In this document: positions 1 to 8,437 of the stretch, piece after piece
Layout: every line of letters starts with the position of its first letter
How positions within the stretch are numbered: the first letter of the stretch is position 1
Assembly: GCF_002217795.2 (NCBI RefSeq)
Contig: NZ_AP018823.1
Span: 1,116,001 to 1,180,000, forward strand
Reading direction: 5' to 3'
Origin: Aquitalea magnusonii
Lineage (GTDB): Bacteria > Pseudomonadota > Gammaproteobacteria > Burkholderiales > Chromobacteriaceae
Length of the DNA: 64,000 bases
Program-made: the position numbers and the translations under genes
The notes under the pieces: model-generated
Told to the model about the DNA's origin: nothing
What the model saw: only the letters and a program-made list of their open reading frames with translations
Database searches by the model: none

Positions 1-756
1 CCGTTTGATGGGATTCGCGACGCGTTGGAGCAGGGGAGTCTGCAGGCACTGGCGCTGACCGCATCCTGTTTCAGTACCGGTATGTCGGTTACTTTTTTTG
101 AAAGTCAGCCCCATATTGACGAATGGTCGCGCCATCAGCGCATGGGGGTGCGTGAACGTATTTCGCTGGATCACCTGATGGCAACGTCGGCCATTCCGCT
201 GATTTTCCCCTCCACCCAGATTGGCAAGCAGTATTACTGCGATGGTGCCATCCGGCAATTGACGCCGCTGTCGCCCGCTTTGCATCTGGGTGCGGACAAG
301 CTGTTCATTGTGGGCCTTACCAGCCAGCGGCCAACAGCAGCCGAACGCCGGATAAGCAGTGTGGTGCCCACGCCAGCACAGATTTTCGGGCATCTGCTCA
401 ATAGCATTTTTGTCGATAGCATGTCCATAGACATGGAACGCCTGTTACGTGTCAATCACACGGTATCGTTGCTGCAGGGGCATCAGGATTTGTGCGCACA
501 AACCAGCCTCAAGCAAGTGGATGTTTTCATGCTCAGCCCCAGTCAGTCGCTGGAGAGTATTGCCTATCAGCATGCGCACGAATTTCCACCGGTTTTGCGC
601 TTCCTGATGAAGGGGGCTGGTGGAACCAGAAAGCGCGGCATGACACTGGCTACTTATCTGCTGTTTGAGCCAGGTTATTGCCGTGCCTTGATTGCACTTG
701 GCTACAAGGATGCGCTGGCACAAAAAGATGCCATCAGACAATTTCTGGAACTTTGA
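1..756 (+). CDS. Patatin-like phospholipase, C-terminal part (5' end outside window)
   Basis: The frame is already open at base 1 and runs to a TGA at 754-756, so this is the C-terminal 251 residues of a longer protein. The stretch around residues 57-85 (DHLMATSAIPLIFP, then YCDGAIR) is typical of patatin-like acyl hydrolases. Asp81 in the DGA motif would be the Asp of the Ser-Asp dyad. The GXSXG nucleophile should lie upstream, outside the window. Such proteins hydrolyse acyl esters of lipids, either in the cytoplasm or as secreted effectors. No membrane segment is visible in this part. Family call is fairly secure; substrate unknown. Confidence 0.75.
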   Translation, partial: PFDGIRDALEQGSLQALALTASCFSTGMSVTFFESQPHIDEWSRHQRMGVRERISLDHLMATSAIPLIFPSTQIGKQYYCDGAIRQLTPLSPALHLGADKLFIVGLTSQRPTAAERRISSVVPTPAQIFGHLLNSIFVDSMSIDMERLLRVNHTVSLLQGHQDLCAQTSLKQVDVFMLSPSQSLESIAYQHAHEFPPVLRFLMKGAGGTRKRGMTLATYLLFEPGYCRALIALGYKDALAQKDAIRQFLEL

Positions 757-816
757 ATCAGGACTAAAATCCTAGAGGTTCCATTTTCAAGCCCAATACA
801 AAGACAAGGGGAAGTT

Positions 817-1311
817 GTGAGTATTCGTTTATCACGCAGACAGGGTTTTTTTCTGGTGGCGGTCGGCTGCGCCGCAGCAATGGCTTTTGCCCTTTATTCG
901 CAATATGTATTGCATCTGGAGCCCTGCCCCTTGTGCATTTTTCAGCGGGTCGGGGTGATTTCCGTCGGTATTATTGCCTTGCTGGCTGCCCTGCATAACC
1001 CGGGGCGCACTGGTTACAGGGTTTGGGGTGTATTGGGCGTGCTGGCCGCGATGGCTGGTGGTGCGGTGTCTTTGCGTCAGTTGTGGCTGCAAAGCCTGCC
1101 GGAAGACATGGTTCCTGCTTGTGGGCCTGGCCTGGATTACCTGATGGAAACTTCTCCGCTGTGGGATGTGCTGTCCAAGGTATTCAAAGGCAGTGGCGAG
1201 TGTGCCAAGGTTGACTGGACCTTCCTGGGGCAGGCGATGCCATTCTGGGTGGCGGTTTTCTTTGTCGGCGTGATTGCGCTGCAACTATGGTTGGCGTTTC
1301 GCAAATCCTGA
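817..1311 (+). CDS. dsbB: Disulfide bond formation protein B
   Basis: Inner-membrane quinone reductase of 164 aa that reoxidises DsbA. Both redox pairs are visible: Cys37-Cys40 in CPLC after the first membrane segment, and Cys102 and Cys129 in the second periplasmic loop. Four hydrophobic segments lie at about residues 10-30, 44-59, 68-86 and 140-160. The GTG start at 817 has an AAGGGGAAG ribosome site just upstream. A rho-independent terminator follows directly, so it is probably transcribed alone or with the lipase gene. Length and layout match DsbB of other betaproteobacteria. Confidence 0.95.
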   Translation: MSIRLSRRQGFFLVAVGCAAAMAFALYSQYVLHLEPCPLCIFQRVGVISVGIIALLAALHNPGRTGYRVWGVLGVLAAMAGGAVSLRQLWLQSLPEDMVPACGPGLDYLMETSPLWDVLSKVFKGSGECAKVDWTFLGQAMPFWVAVFFVGVIALQLWLAFRKS

Positions 1312-1326
1312 TTCAGTCAATTGATC

Positions 1327-1366
1327 AAGCCGGTATTTTGCATGATGCGAAATACCGGCTTTTTTA
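1327..1366 (+). terminator. Rho-independent terminator after dsbB
   Basis: A 12-bp perfect stem (AAGCCGGTATTT paired with AAATACCGGCTT) is followed by a run of T, 15 bases after the dsbB stop codon. Confidence 0.85.
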
Positions 1367-1393
1367 CGTGGGAAGCGGGGCAGTGGCTAAATG

Positions 1394-1420
1394 CAAAAAA
1401 GCAGCCTTAGGCTGCTTTTT
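1394..1420 (-). terminator. Terminator of the tRNA array
   Basis: The hairpin AAGCAGCC-TAA-GGCTGCTT, read on the minus strand, is followed by a T run. It lies 7 bases beyond the last tRNA-Asp and would end the minus-strand tRNA transcript. Confidence 0.8.
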
Positions 1421-1426
1421 GATTAT

Positions 1427-1503
1427 TGGCGGAGTGGACGGGACTCGAACCCGCGACCCCCGGCGTGACAGGCCGGTATTCTAACCAACTGAACTACCAC
1501 TCC
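1427..1503 (-). tRNA. tRNA-Asp(GUC), array unit 6 (last)
   Basis: Same 77-base sequence as the other copies. It is the last gene of the array and is followed by the terminator at 1394-1420. Confidence 0.97.
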
Positions 1504-1508
1504 AACCT

Positions 1509-1584
1509 TGGTGGGCGTTGACGGAGTCGAACCGCCGACATTCTGCTTGTAAGGCAGACGCTCTACCAACTGAGCTAAACGCCC
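1509..1584 (-). tRNA. tRNA-Val(UAC), array unit 6
   Basis: Same 76-base sequence as the other copies; preceded by the 26-base spacer type. Confidence 0.97.
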
Positions 1585-1610
1585 GAAAAGGGTTACTGCT
1601 TTTAAACTGT

Positions 1611-1687
1611 TGGCGGAGTGGACGGGACTCGAACCCGCGACCCCCGGCGTGACAGGCCGGTATTCTAACCAACTGAACTACCACTCC
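1611..1687 (-). tRNA. tRNA-Asp(GUC), array unit 5
   Basis: Same 77-base sequence as the other copies; 5 bases behind its tRNA-Val partner. Confidence 0.97.
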
Positions 1688-1692
1688 AACCT

Positions 1693-1768
1693 TGGTGGGC
1701 GTTGACGGAGTCGAACCGCCGACATTCTGCTTGTAAGGCAGACGCTCTACCAACTGAGCTAAACGCCC
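1693..1768 (-). tRNA. tRNA-Val(UAC), array unit 5
   Basis: Same 76-base sequence as the other copies; preceded by the 27-base spacer type. Confidence 0.97.
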
Positions 1769-1795
1769 GAAAAGGGTTACTGCTGTGTAAACTGT

Positions 1796-1872
1796 TGGCG
1801 GAGTGGACGGGACTCGAACCCGCGACCCCCGGCGTGACAGGCCGGTATTCTAACCAACTGAACTACCACTCC
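1796..1872 (-). tRNA. tRNA-Asp(GUC), array unit 4
   Basis: Same 77-base sequence as the other copies. The gap to its tRNA-Val partner is only 4 bases. Confidence 0.97.
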
Positions 1873-1876
1873 AACC

Positions 1877-1952
1877 TGGTGGGCGTTGACGGAGTCGAAC
1901 CGCCGACATTCTGCTTGTAAGGCAGACGCTCTACCAACTGAGCTAAACGCCC
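1877..1952 (-). tRNA. tRNA-Val(UAC), array unit 4
   Basis: Same 76-base sequence as the other copies; preceded by the 27-base spacer type. Confidence 0.97.
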
Positions 1953-1979
1953 GAAAAGGGTTACTGCTGTGTAAACTGT

Positions 1980-2056
1980 TGGCGGAGTGGACGGGACTCG
2001 AACCCGCGACCCCCGGCGTGACAGGCCGGTATTCTAACCAACTGAACTACCACTCC
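1980..2056 (-). tRNA. tRNA-Asp(GUC), array unit 3
   Basis: Same 77-base sequence as the other copies. The gap to its tRNA-Val partner is 6 bases, one more than usual. Confidence 0.97.
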
Positions 2057-2062
2057 AAACCT

Positions 2063-2138
2063 TGGTGGGCGTTGACGGAGTCGAACCGCCGACATTCTGC
2101 TTGTAAGGCAGACGCTCTACCAACTGAGCTAAACGCCC
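2063..2138 (-). tRNA. tRNA-Val(UAC), array unit 3
   Basis: Same 76-base sequence as the other copies; preceded by the 26-base spacer type. Confidence 0.97.
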
Positions 2139-2164
2139 GAAAAGGGTTACTGCTTTTAAACTGT

Positions 2165-2241
2165 TGGCGGAGTGGACGGGACTCGAACCCGCGACCCCCG
2201 GCGTGACAGGCCGGTATTCTAACCAACTGAACTACCACTCC
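2165..2241 (-). tRNA. tRNA-Asp(GUC), array unit 2
   Basis: Same 77-base sequence as the other copies; 5 bases behind its tRNA-Val partner. Confidence 0.97.
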
Positions 2242-2246
2242 AACCT

Positions 2247-2322
2247 TGGTGGGCGTTGACGGAGTCGAACCGCCGACATTCTGCTTGTAAGGCAGACGCT
2301 CTACCAACTGAGCTAAACGCCC
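2247..2322 (-). tRNA. tRNA-Val(UAC), array unit 2
   Basis: Same 76-base sequence as the unit 1 copy. It is separated from the tRNA-Asp of unit 1 by the 27-base spacer type. Confidence 0.97.
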
Positions 2323-2349
2323 GAAAAGGGTTACTGCTGTGTAAACTGT

Positions 2350-2426
2350 TGGCGGAGTGGACGGGACTCGAACCCGCGACCCCCGGCGTGACAGGCCGGT
2401 ATTCTAACCAACTGAACTACCACTCC
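2350..2426 (-). tRNA. tRNA-Asp(GUC), array unit 1
   Basis: Complete 77-base cloverleaf with acceptor GGAGTGG, anticodon GTC in CCGGCCTGTCACGCCGG and encoded CCA. It follows its tRNA-Val partner by 5 bases. Confidence 0.97.
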
Positions 2427-2431
2427 AACCT

Positions 2432-2507
2432 TGGTGGGCGTTGACGGAGTCGAACCGCCGACATTCTGCTTGTAAGGCAGACGCTCTACCAACTGAGCTA
2501 AACGCCC
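2432..2507 (-). tRNA. tRNA-Val(UAC), array unit 1 (promoter-proximal)
   Basis: Complete 76-base cloverleaf with acceptor GGGCGTT, anticodon TAC in CTGCCTTACAAGCAG, T-loop GTTCGACTC and encoded CCA. It is the first gene transcribed from the array. Confidence 0.97.
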
Positions 2508-2552
2508 TGAAATCTGTTCGCTGTCTGCGTTTGCGTCTCAGCGAGGAGGCGA

Positions 2553-2581
2553 ATTAAAGCACAGCCTAAAAGTCCGCGCAA
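2553..2581 (-). promoter_or_regulatory. Probable promoter of the tRNA array
   Basis: Read on the minus strand: a -35 TTGCGC (2581-2576), a 17-base spacer and a -10 TTTAAT (2558-2553), followed by a GC-rich discriminator. A GC-rich discriminator is typical of stringently controlled stable-RNA promoters. The start would be about 40 bases ahead of the first tRNA-Val. Confidence 0.6.
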
Positions 2582-2725
2582 GGGGGAGGTTTCACTTTTT
2601 TGCATAAATCCGGGAATAATCAAATCGCCCGCTTATGCCGACTGAATTTTGTCAGACAGGGGCGTGACGGACTCTTTGGCAGTCATGTATGATTGCCCGA
2701 TTCGCTTAATCGGATGATGTGCATA

Positions 2726-3691
2726 ATGAAGCCGACCTTTCTCGATTTTGAGCAGCCTATCGCCGAGCTCGAGAACAAGATAGAAGAGCTGCGATTCGTA
2801 CAGGACGATTCCGTACTGGATATCTCCGAAGAAATCGCACGCCTGCAAAAGAAGAGTCTGGAACTGACCAAGACTCTATATGCCAAACTGTCCCCCTCGC
2901 AGATCTCCCAGGTGGCACGCCACCCGCAGCGTCCATATACATTGGATTACCTGCGCAGCATCTTCACTGACTTCGAAGAGCTGCATGGCGATCGTGCTTT
3001 TGCCGATGATCCGGCAATCGTGGGTGGCCTGGCCCGTTTCAATGGCCAGCCCGTGATGGTGATTGGCCATCAGAAGGGCCGCGATACCAAGGAAAAGATT
3101 TATCGCAATTTCGGCATGCCGCGTCCGGAAGGCTATCGCAAGGCATTGCGCCTGATGAAGCTGGCCGAGAAGTTTGGCATTCCCATCATCACCTTTATCG
3201 ATACGCCGGGTGCTTATCCGGGCATTGGCGCAGAAGAGCGCGGCCAGTCCGAGGCAATTGGTCGCAATCTTTACGAGATGACGCGTCTGCGTGTTCCCAT
3301 CATCTGCACGGTGATTGGTGAGGGTGGTTCCGGTGGCGCGCTTGCCATTGCCGTGGGCGATCAAGTCAACATGTTGCAATATTCAACCTACTCGGTGATT
3401 TCACCTGAAGGTTGTGCGTCCATTCTGTGGAAAACTGCAGAACGTGCTTCTGAGGCTGCCGAGGCGCTGGGTATTACAGCCAATAGACTGAAGACTCTGG
3501 GCTTGATCGATCGTGTGATCAACGAGCCGGTTGGCGGTGCGCATCGTGATCATGCTCAGATGATGAATGCGATGAAGCGGGTAATTCAGGAGCAACTGAA
3601 AGACTTTGCCAATCGTCCGATTGATGCGCTTCTTAAAGAGCGTTTCGATCGTCTGATGAGTTACGGGCGTTTCAAGGAAGATGCAGCCTGA
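2726..3691 (+). CDS. accA: Acetyl-CoA carboxylase carboxyltransferase subunit alpha
   Basis: Cytoplasmic subunit of the carboxyltransferase that, with AccD, moves the carboxyl group from biotin carrier protein to acetyl-CoA to give malonyl-CoA, the first step of fatty acid synthesis. The protein is 321 aa, close to the usual 319. The N-terminus [12 protein letters not shown] is typical of the family and sets the start at 2726, although in-frame ATGs at 2714 and 2717 and a TTG at 2693 exist. The glycine-rich [11 protein letters not shown] segment and the [15 protein letters not shown] block are intact. The stop codon lies inside the first codons of tilS, an 11-base overlap that suggests coupled translation. 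Confidence 0.96.
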   Translation: MKPTFLDFEQPIAELENKIEELRFVQDDSVLDISEEIARLQKKSLELTKTLYAKLSPSQISQVARHPQRPYTLDYLRSIFTDFEELHGDRAFADDPAIVGGLARFNGQPVMVIGHQKGRDTKEKIYRNFGMPRPEGYRKALRLMKLAEKFGIPIITFIDTPGAYPGIGAEERGQSEAIGRNLYEMTRLRVPIICTVIGEGGSGGALAIAVGDQVNMLQYSTYSVISPEGCASILWKTAERASEAAEALGITANRLKTLGLIDRVINEPVGGAHRDHAQMMNAMKRVIQEQLKDFANRPIDALLKERFDRLMSYGRFKEDAA

Positions 3692-4994
3692 CCTGCTGCC
3701 TGACCTGTTAGCCAGTTGGCCGGACAATTTGTCCGGCCTTTCTGCTTTTGAAGTGGGGCTAAGTGGCGGGCTTGACTCCATGGTATTGCTGTCATTGCTG
3801 GTGCGAGCAAGGCAGTACCGTCCGCAGTTGCAGATATCTGCTGTGCATGTGCATCACGGTCTTAGTGATCATGCCGAGGCTTGGGTGCAGCATTGCCAGT
3901 CGGTCTGTACCAACTGGGATGTCCCCTTGCGTGTGGCGCGGGTCAGTGTGAATCGGGCTGCCCCGCAGGGGGTGGAGGCTCATGCCCGCTTATTGCGTTA
4001 CCAGGCTTATGCCCAAGCGTCTGCCCAGGTAATGGTGCTGGCCCAGCATCAGGATGACCAGGCAGAAACGGTATTGTTGCAGCTTCTGCGCGGTGGCGGT
4101 GTCAAGGCGCTTGCTGGCATGCCGGCTTGCCGGTCATTGGCCGGCTTGGTCTTGTGGCGCCCCTTGTTGGCCTACTCGCGGCAGCAGTTGGAACAGTATG
4201 CCGCGCTGTTCCAGCTGCGCTGGGTGGAGGATGACAGCAATATTGATACCCGTTACCGCCGCAACATGTTGCGTCATTGCGTGATGCCTTTGCTGGCTGA
4301 ACACTTGCCTGCTTATCGCCAGCATATTGTGCGAACTGCCTGGCATATGAGCCAGGCATCAGCACTGATTGATGAGGTTGTTGCTGCTGATCTGGCGCAG
4401 GGCAGGAGAGGGCATGGTTTTGATGTAGCCAGCCTGCTGGCCTTGTCGGAAGTCAGGCAGGGGTTTGTCTTGCTCGCCTGGCTGCATGAGCAGGGGGTGG
4501 GAGCGGTGGCTCCAGATCGTGTGCAGGAATTTCTGCGCCAGCTCAGGTGTGCTGCTGAGCAAAGCCAGCCCAGTCTGGTTGTGCGCGAAGTGGTCGTATT
4601 GCGCTACCGTGGCAATCTGCATGTGTTTCGTCTGCGGGAGGGTTTGCAGTCGCAATTTATGCAGCCCGCGCTCATGGAGCAGGTGCATGAGCAGCGCGTC
4701 CCATCCTGGGGGGGGTGTTTGCGCTGGGAGCGCCGCGGTGGAATTTCCCCTGATGTGCTGGAGCGCGGGTTTTACCTGTCGCCAAGGCGTGGGGGCGAGT
4801 TGTTGTTGCAGCCCGCGGGCAGGCGGCAGGTGAAGAAGTTGCTGCAGGAAGCGGGGATTCCGCCCTTGTTGCGCAAGCAGTGGCCTTTGCTGTCTGATGC
4901 GGATGGGAAATTGCTGGCATTGCCTGGCGTGGCAGTTTCCAGCGAGTGTTATGATCCGGATGGTTATTGGCCGGAATGGTTGCCGGAGCAATAA
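3681..4994 (+). CDS. tilS: tRNA(Ile)-lysidine synthetase
   Basis: Modifies C34 of the CAU-anticodon tRNA-Ile to lysidine using lysine and ATP, so that the tRNA reads AUA. The PP-loop SGGLDS lies at residues 28-33, followed by VHVHHGLS and the QHQDDQAET motif typical of TilS. The C-terminal third (from about residue 340) carries the RRGG and LLQEAGIP features of the tRNA-binding domain. Length 437 aa is normal. It overlaps the end of accA by 11 bases and is followed by a terminator. Confidence 0.94.
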   Translation: MQPDLLPDLLASWPDNLSGLSAFEVGLSGGLDSMVLLSLLVRARQYRPQLQISAVHVHHGLSDHAEAWVQHCQSVCTNWDVPLRVARVSVNRAAPQGVEAHARLLRYQAYAQASAQVMVLAQHQDDQAETVLLQLLRGGGVKALAGMPACRSLAGLVLWRPLLAYSRQQLEQYAALFQLRWVEDDSNIDTRYRRNMLRHCVMPLLAEHLPAYRQHIVRTAWHMSQASALIDEVVAADLAQGRRGHGFDVASLLALSEVRQGFVLLAWLHEQGVGAVAPDRVQEFLRQLRCAAEQSQPSLVVREVVVLRYRGNLHVFRLREGLQSQFMQPALMEQVHEQRVPSWGGCLRWERRGGISPDVLERGFYLSPRRGGELLLQPAGRRQVKKLLQEAGIPPLLRKQWPLLSDADGKLLALPGVAVSSECYDPDGYWPEWLPEQ

Positions 4995-5025
4995 AAAAGC
5001 GCCTTTTGACAAGGCGCTTTTTGCT
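4994..5025. terminator. Bidirectional terminator between tilS and the BI-1 gene
   Basis: The stem AAGCGCCTT-TTGAC-AAGGCGCTT has A residues on its left and T residues on its right, so it can serve both converging genes. Confidence 0.85.
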
Positions 5026-5039
5026 ATGCGGCTAATGAC

Positions 5040-5729
5040 TCAGTCGCGATCGCCACTGAAGGCCAGCAGTAGTTGCAGCAGGCTGGTAAACAAATTGTAG
5101 ATGCTGATGTAGATCGACAGCGCGGCCGATACATAGCTGGTTTCACCGCCATCCACAACAACCTTTACCTGCCAGAGGATCATCAGCGAACTGAACAAGG
5201 CAAATGCAGCGGCAATTGCCAACTGAACCCCGGGCATCTGCAAGAAAAGGTTGGCGACAACAGCCACCATTAGCACAATGGCACCAACGGTGAGGAAGCT
5301 GCCTAGTGCTGACAGGTCTCGTTTGGTGGTGCTGGCAATGCCGGCCATGACGGCGAAGACCAGTGCCGTGGCAGCACCTGCGGTCATGATCAACTGTCCT
5401 CCGTTACTGAAACGCAGCGCAAACTGCAGCAACGGTCCGAGCAGCAGACCCATCATGAAGGTGAAGCCCAGCATCAGGAACACGCCCAGCGAATTATTGC
5501 GGTTCTTTTCGATGGCGAATACCAGGCCATAAAAAACAGCCATGATGGCAAGCATGCCCATGATAGGGCTGGCGGCCATGAAGGCAAAGTTCAGATGTGT
5601 GCCAATGAGCGCACCCATGATGGTAGGGATCATGGAAAGGCCGAGCAAGCCATAGGTGTTGCGCAAAACCTTGTTACGCGCAAGGCCGACGGTGCTGGCC
5701 TGGTAAGTATTGTGCAGGTCTGGTTGCAT
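5040..5729 (-). CDS. Bax inhibitor-1 (YccA/YbhL) family membrane protein
   Basis: 229 aa with about seven hydrophobic segments, beginning with the soluble MQPDLHNTYQAST tail typical of this bacterial family. Homologues such as E. coli YccA bind and modulate the FtsH protease, and other BI-1 proteins act as calcium leak channels. The late segment with paired glycines and the Asp-rich C-terminus (FSGDRD) fit the family. The start is supported by an AGAGAGG ribosome site. It is a single gene converging on tilS. Exact function here is not established. Confidence 0.85.
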   Translation of the reverse strand: MQPDLHNTYQASTVGLARNKVLRNTYGLLGLSMIPTIMGALIGTHLNFAFMAASPIMGMLAIMAVFYGLVFAIEKNRNNSLGVFLMLGFTFMMGLLLGPLLQFALRFSNGGQLIMTAGAATALVFAVMAGIASTTKRDLSALGSFLTVGAIVLMVAVVANLFLQMPGVQLAIAAAFALFSSLMILWQVKVVVDGGETSYVSAALSIYISIYNLFTSLLQLLLAFSGDRD

Positions 5730-5833
5730 GCTGCCCTCTCTTGGTGTGGTGTTTGCTGTTCAAAACAGCTGGCATGATAATCAAGTGCCAGCATTGTGAC
5801 ATGAAACCATGCCAATAGTTCATTGTGAATGGC

Positions 5834-5862
5834 TTGAAAGATAAACTGGGCTGGGGTATAGT
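5834..5862 (+). promoter_or_regulatory. Promoter of tRNA-Leu
   Basis: -35 TTGAAA (5834-5839), a 17-base spacer and -10 TATAGT (5857-5862), followed by GCGCCC. This is a near-consensus sigma-70 promoter with the GC-rich discriminator of stable-RNA genes. Transcription would start about 30 bases before the tRNA. Confidence 0.75.
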
Positions 5863-5900
5863 GCGCCCTCTTCGTCGGTGATATTCAATGTCCTGACAGG

Positions 5901-5985
5901 GCGAGCGTGGCGGAATTGGTAGACGCACTGGATTTAGGTTCCAGCGCCGCAAGGCGTGAGAGTTCGAGTCTCTCCGCTCGCACCA
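5901..5985 (+). tRNA. tRNA-Leu(UAG)
   Basis: An 85-base tRNA with acceptor GCGAGCG paired to CGCTCGC, the long variable arm of a class II tRNA, anticodon TAG in CTGGATTTAGGTTCCAG, T-loop GTTCGAGTC and encoded ACCA. Confidence 0.97.
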
Positions 5986-6456
5986 CACATATTTCCTGAT
6001 TTTCCCAAGTAGTAACTCCCCTTGTTGTCCAGTGTGATGCATTACTGGTGATTTCATGCCCCTGTTTGCTGCATGGCTTCAGCGATGACTGCCGAGATCT
6101 GACTTTTTTGGGCAGGATGGTTGCGGCATGCGGTGCATGTGTCTGTTTTGCAGTACTTAATAAATTCATCAATATGAAGGCGCCCTGTTGTCCGCACGCT
6201 GTGTTGAATGCTTGGCTTGGCCGCATGATTCGCCTGCATACAAAAACAGGCTGCATGCTATACTGCGCGTTTTCGCAATGGGATGCTGTCCAGTCGTGGC
6301 TGCGTTACGCAGGCAAGGGTGGGGACTGCACTTGTAGCCGGGGCTTGTGGCCCCATATAGAGCCGAAGCCCTAGGGGGTTTCACCTGTTTTCCAAAATAC
6401 GAAATGTTCGTGCAAGGGCCGAACTCGTATTCAGATGACTAGTTTAAGGATTGAAC
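5986..6456 (+). other. Intergenic region with the tig leader
   Basis: 471 bases between tRNA-Leu and tig. No convincing gene is visible. An extended -10 box TGCTATACT (6256-6264) is the best promoter candidate and would give a leader of about 185 bases before tig. The leader contains GC-rich self-complementary stretches around 6335-6385 (for example GGGGC-TTGT-GGCCC), so it may fold. No known riboswitch class was recognised. Confidence 0.5.
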
Positions 6457-7764
6457 ATGCAAGTACAACTGGAAACGTTGAGCAATCTTGAGCGTCGCAT
6501 GAACATCGCTCTGCCGATGGCTGCCATTGATGCTCAAGTGACTGAGCGCCTGAAGCGCGTGGCACGTACTGCCAAGATTCAAGGTTTCCGCCCGGGCAAG
6601 GCTCCGCTGAAAATCGTTGAAGCCAACTACGGTGCCCAGGTGCGTGAAGAAGTGTTGGGCGAGCAGGTTCAGCAAGGTTTCTACAGCGCAGTGAACGAAC
6701 AAAAGCTGCGCGTTGCCGGCTATCCGCGTTTTGAGCCGGTTGCAGCCGAGGGCGATGCAGAAAACTTCAAGTTTGCTGCAACCTTCGAGGTTTACCCGGA
6801 AGTGAAAGTTGGCGAACTGGCCGACAAGGAAATCAAGAAGCCTTCCACGCCGGTAACTGATGTTGAAATCGAAAAAACCATCGATATCCTGCGCAAGCAG
6901 CGTACCCGTTATAACCGCGTAGAGCGCGCTGCTGCCGAAGGCGACCGCGTGATCATCGACTTCAAGGGTAGTATCGACGGGGTACTGTTTGATGGCGGTT
7001 CCTCCGAGAACTTCCCCTTCGTGATTGGTCAGGGCCAGATGCTGGCTGACTTCGAAGCTGGCGTGACCGGCATGAAGGAAGGTGAAGTCAAGAACGTGGA
7101 AGTGTCCTTCCCGGCTGACTATCATGGCAAGGATGTTGCCGGCAAGACTGCCGTCTTCGAAATCACCGTGAAGAATGTTGCTGAAGCAACGCTGCCGGAA
7201 GTGAATGAAGAGTTCGCCAAGCTGCTGGGTATCGCTGATGGCGACGTAGAAAAGATGCGCGCTGAGATCCGCAAGAATGTGGAGCGTGAAGTAAAGCGTC
7301 GTCTGCAAGCCCGCACCAAGGAAGCCGTGATGCAGGCACTGCTGGATGCCACTGAAATCACCCTGCCCAAGGCACTGGTTCAGCTGGAAATCGGCCGTCT
7401 GATCGAACAGGCACAACGCGACATGCAGCAACGCGGCATGAACGTGAAGGATATGCCCTTCCCGCCGGAACTGTTTGCCCAGCAAGCAGAGCGCCGCGTG
7501 GCGCTGGGTCTGATCCTGGCTGAGGTAGTGGATGCTAACAAGCTGGAAGCCAAGCCGGAGCAGGTGAAGGCCATGATCGAAGAGTTTGCCGACAGCTATG
7601 AGCATCCGGAAGAAGTGCTGACCTGGTACTACGCCAGCGCCGACCGTCTGGAAGGTCCGACCTCCATGGTGCTGGAAGACAATGTGGTGGAATTCGTTCT
7701 GTCCAAGGCCAAGGTTGAAGTAGAAGAACTGTCCTTTGATGCCCTGATGGGTAACAACGCCTGA
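6457..7764 (+). CDS. tig: Trigger factor, ribosome-associated chaperone
   Basis: 435 aa chaperone that binds nascent chains at the ribosome exit site through its N-terminal domain. The ribosome-binding signature is visible as GFRPGKAP at residues 43-50. A central FKBP-type prolyl isomerase domain spans about 150-245 (DFKGSIDGVLFDGG onward), and the rest is the helical chaperone domain. The ATG at 6457 has an AAGGA six bases upstream; an earlier TTG at 6451 would overlap that ribosome site's spacing. It heads the tig-clpP-clpX row, and the arrangement next to lon is common in proteobacteria. Confidence 0.97.
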   Translation: MQVQLETLSNLERRMNIALPMAAIDAQVTERLKRVARTAKIQGFRPGKAPLKIVEANYGAQVREEVLGEQVQQGFYSAVNEQKLRVAGYPRFEPVAAEGDAENFKFAATFEVYPEVKVGELADKEIKKPSTPVTDVEIEKTIDILRKQRTRYNRVERAAAEGDRVIIDFKGSIDGVLFDGGSSENFPFVIGQGQMLADFEAGVTGMKEGEVKNVEVSFPADYHGKDVAGKTAVFEITVKNVAEATLPEVNEEFAKLLGIADGDVEKMRAEIRKNVEREVKRRLQARTKEAVMQALLDATEITLPKALVQLEIGRLIEQAQRDMQQRGMNVKDMPFPPELFAQQAERRVALGLILAEVVDANKLEAKPEQVKAMIEEFADSYEHPEEVLTWYYASADRLEGPTSMVLEDNVVEFVLSKAKVEVEELSFDALMGNNA

Positions 7765-7788
7765 TAACGACGCAAACGGAGTTGGTCG

Positions 7789-8421
7789 ATGAAATCGATG
7801 ATTGAACCGCAAGGGCTGGGTCTGGTGCCCATGGTAGTGGAGCAGAGTGGTCGTGGCGAACGTGCTTACGACATCTACTCGCGCCTGCTCAAGGAGCGTA
7901 TCGTGTTCCTGGTGGGGCCCGTCACCGACGAATCGGCCAACCTGGTTGTGGCGCAGATGCTGTTCCTTGAGTCGGAAAATCCGGACAAGGACATCTACTT
8001 CTACATCAATTCGCCAGGTGGCTCGATTACGGCGGGCATGTCCATTTACGACACGATGAATTTCATCAAGCCGGACATCTCAACTCTGTGCATTGGCCAG
8101 GCTGCAAGCATGGGTGCTTTCCTGCTGTCTGCCGGTACTCATGGCAAGCGCTTTGCCTTGACCAATAGCCGGGTGATGATTCACCAGCCGTTGTTGTATG
8201 GCGGTGGTCTGAGTGGCCAGGTAACCGATATCGAGATCCATGCCCGCGAATTGGTGAAGGTGAAGGCCAAGATGAATGAATTGCTGGCCAAGCATTCCGG
8301 CCAGACCATTGAGCGTTTGCAGGCTGATACCGAGCGTGACAATTTCATGTCCGCCGACGAGGCACGCGAATACGGCCTGATTGATAAAGTGCTGACTTCC
8401 CGCAAGGATGTCACGGCGTAA
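7789..8421 (+). CDS. clpP: ATP-dependent Clp protease proteolytic subunit
   Basis: Serine protease of 210 aa that forms the double-heptamer chamber used by ClpX and ClpA. The catalytic Ser107 sits in GQAASMGA and His132 in MIHQPL; the third member is probably Asp180 in the ADTERD segment. An N-terminal propeptide of about a dozen residues before the mature core is likely, as in other ClpP. It lies 24 bases after tig and 16 bases before clpX, with no terminator between them, so the three are probably co-transcribed. Confidence 0.97.
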   Translation: MKSMIEPQGLGLVPMVVEQSGRGERAYDIYSRLLKERIVFLVGPVTDESANLVVAQMLFLESENPDKDIYFYINSPGGSITAGMSIYDTMNFIKPDISTLCIGQAASMGAFLLSAGTHGKRFALTNSRVMIHQPLLYGGGLSGQVTDIEIHARELVKVKAKMNELLAKHSGQTIERLQADTERDNFMSADEAREYGLIDKVLTSRKDVTA

Positions 8422-8437
8422 GCAGTGGAAATAGCTA

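Larger units (their letters stand above)
1427..2507 (-). repeat. Six tandem tRNA-Val/tRNA-Asp units, 184-185 bp period
   Basis: Six head-to-tail units, each holding one tRNA-Val(UAC) and one tRNA-Asp(GUC). The tRNA bodies look identical in all copies. Only the spacers vary. The spacer between pairs has a 26-base form (1585-1610, 2139-2164) and a 27-base form (1769-1795, 1953-1979, 2323-2349). The Val-Asp spacer inside a pair is 4, 5 or 6 bases. This pattern fits unequal crossing-over and homogenisation. All twelve tRNAs carry an encoded CCA end and lie between one promoter near 2555-2580 and one terminator at 1394-1420. Confidence 0.95.

Noticed and set aside
1481..2444. Open frames within the tRNA array, with repeated peptides of 60-106 aa
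   Set aside because: They are translations of the tRNA genes themselves; the same peptides recur because the tRNAs are repeated.
1427..2507. Regular repeat that might be taken for a CRISPR array
   Set aside because: The period is 184-185 bp and the units are complete tRNA genes with cloverleaf and CCA ends; there are no short repeats with unique spacers.
5674..6256. Minus-strand open frames across tRNA-Leu
   Set aside because: They read through the antisense of a tRNA gene and have no supported starts.
6439..7812. 457-codon minus-strand open frame opposite tig
   Set aside because: Antisense shadow of a strongly recognised gene; no ribosome site or family resemblance.
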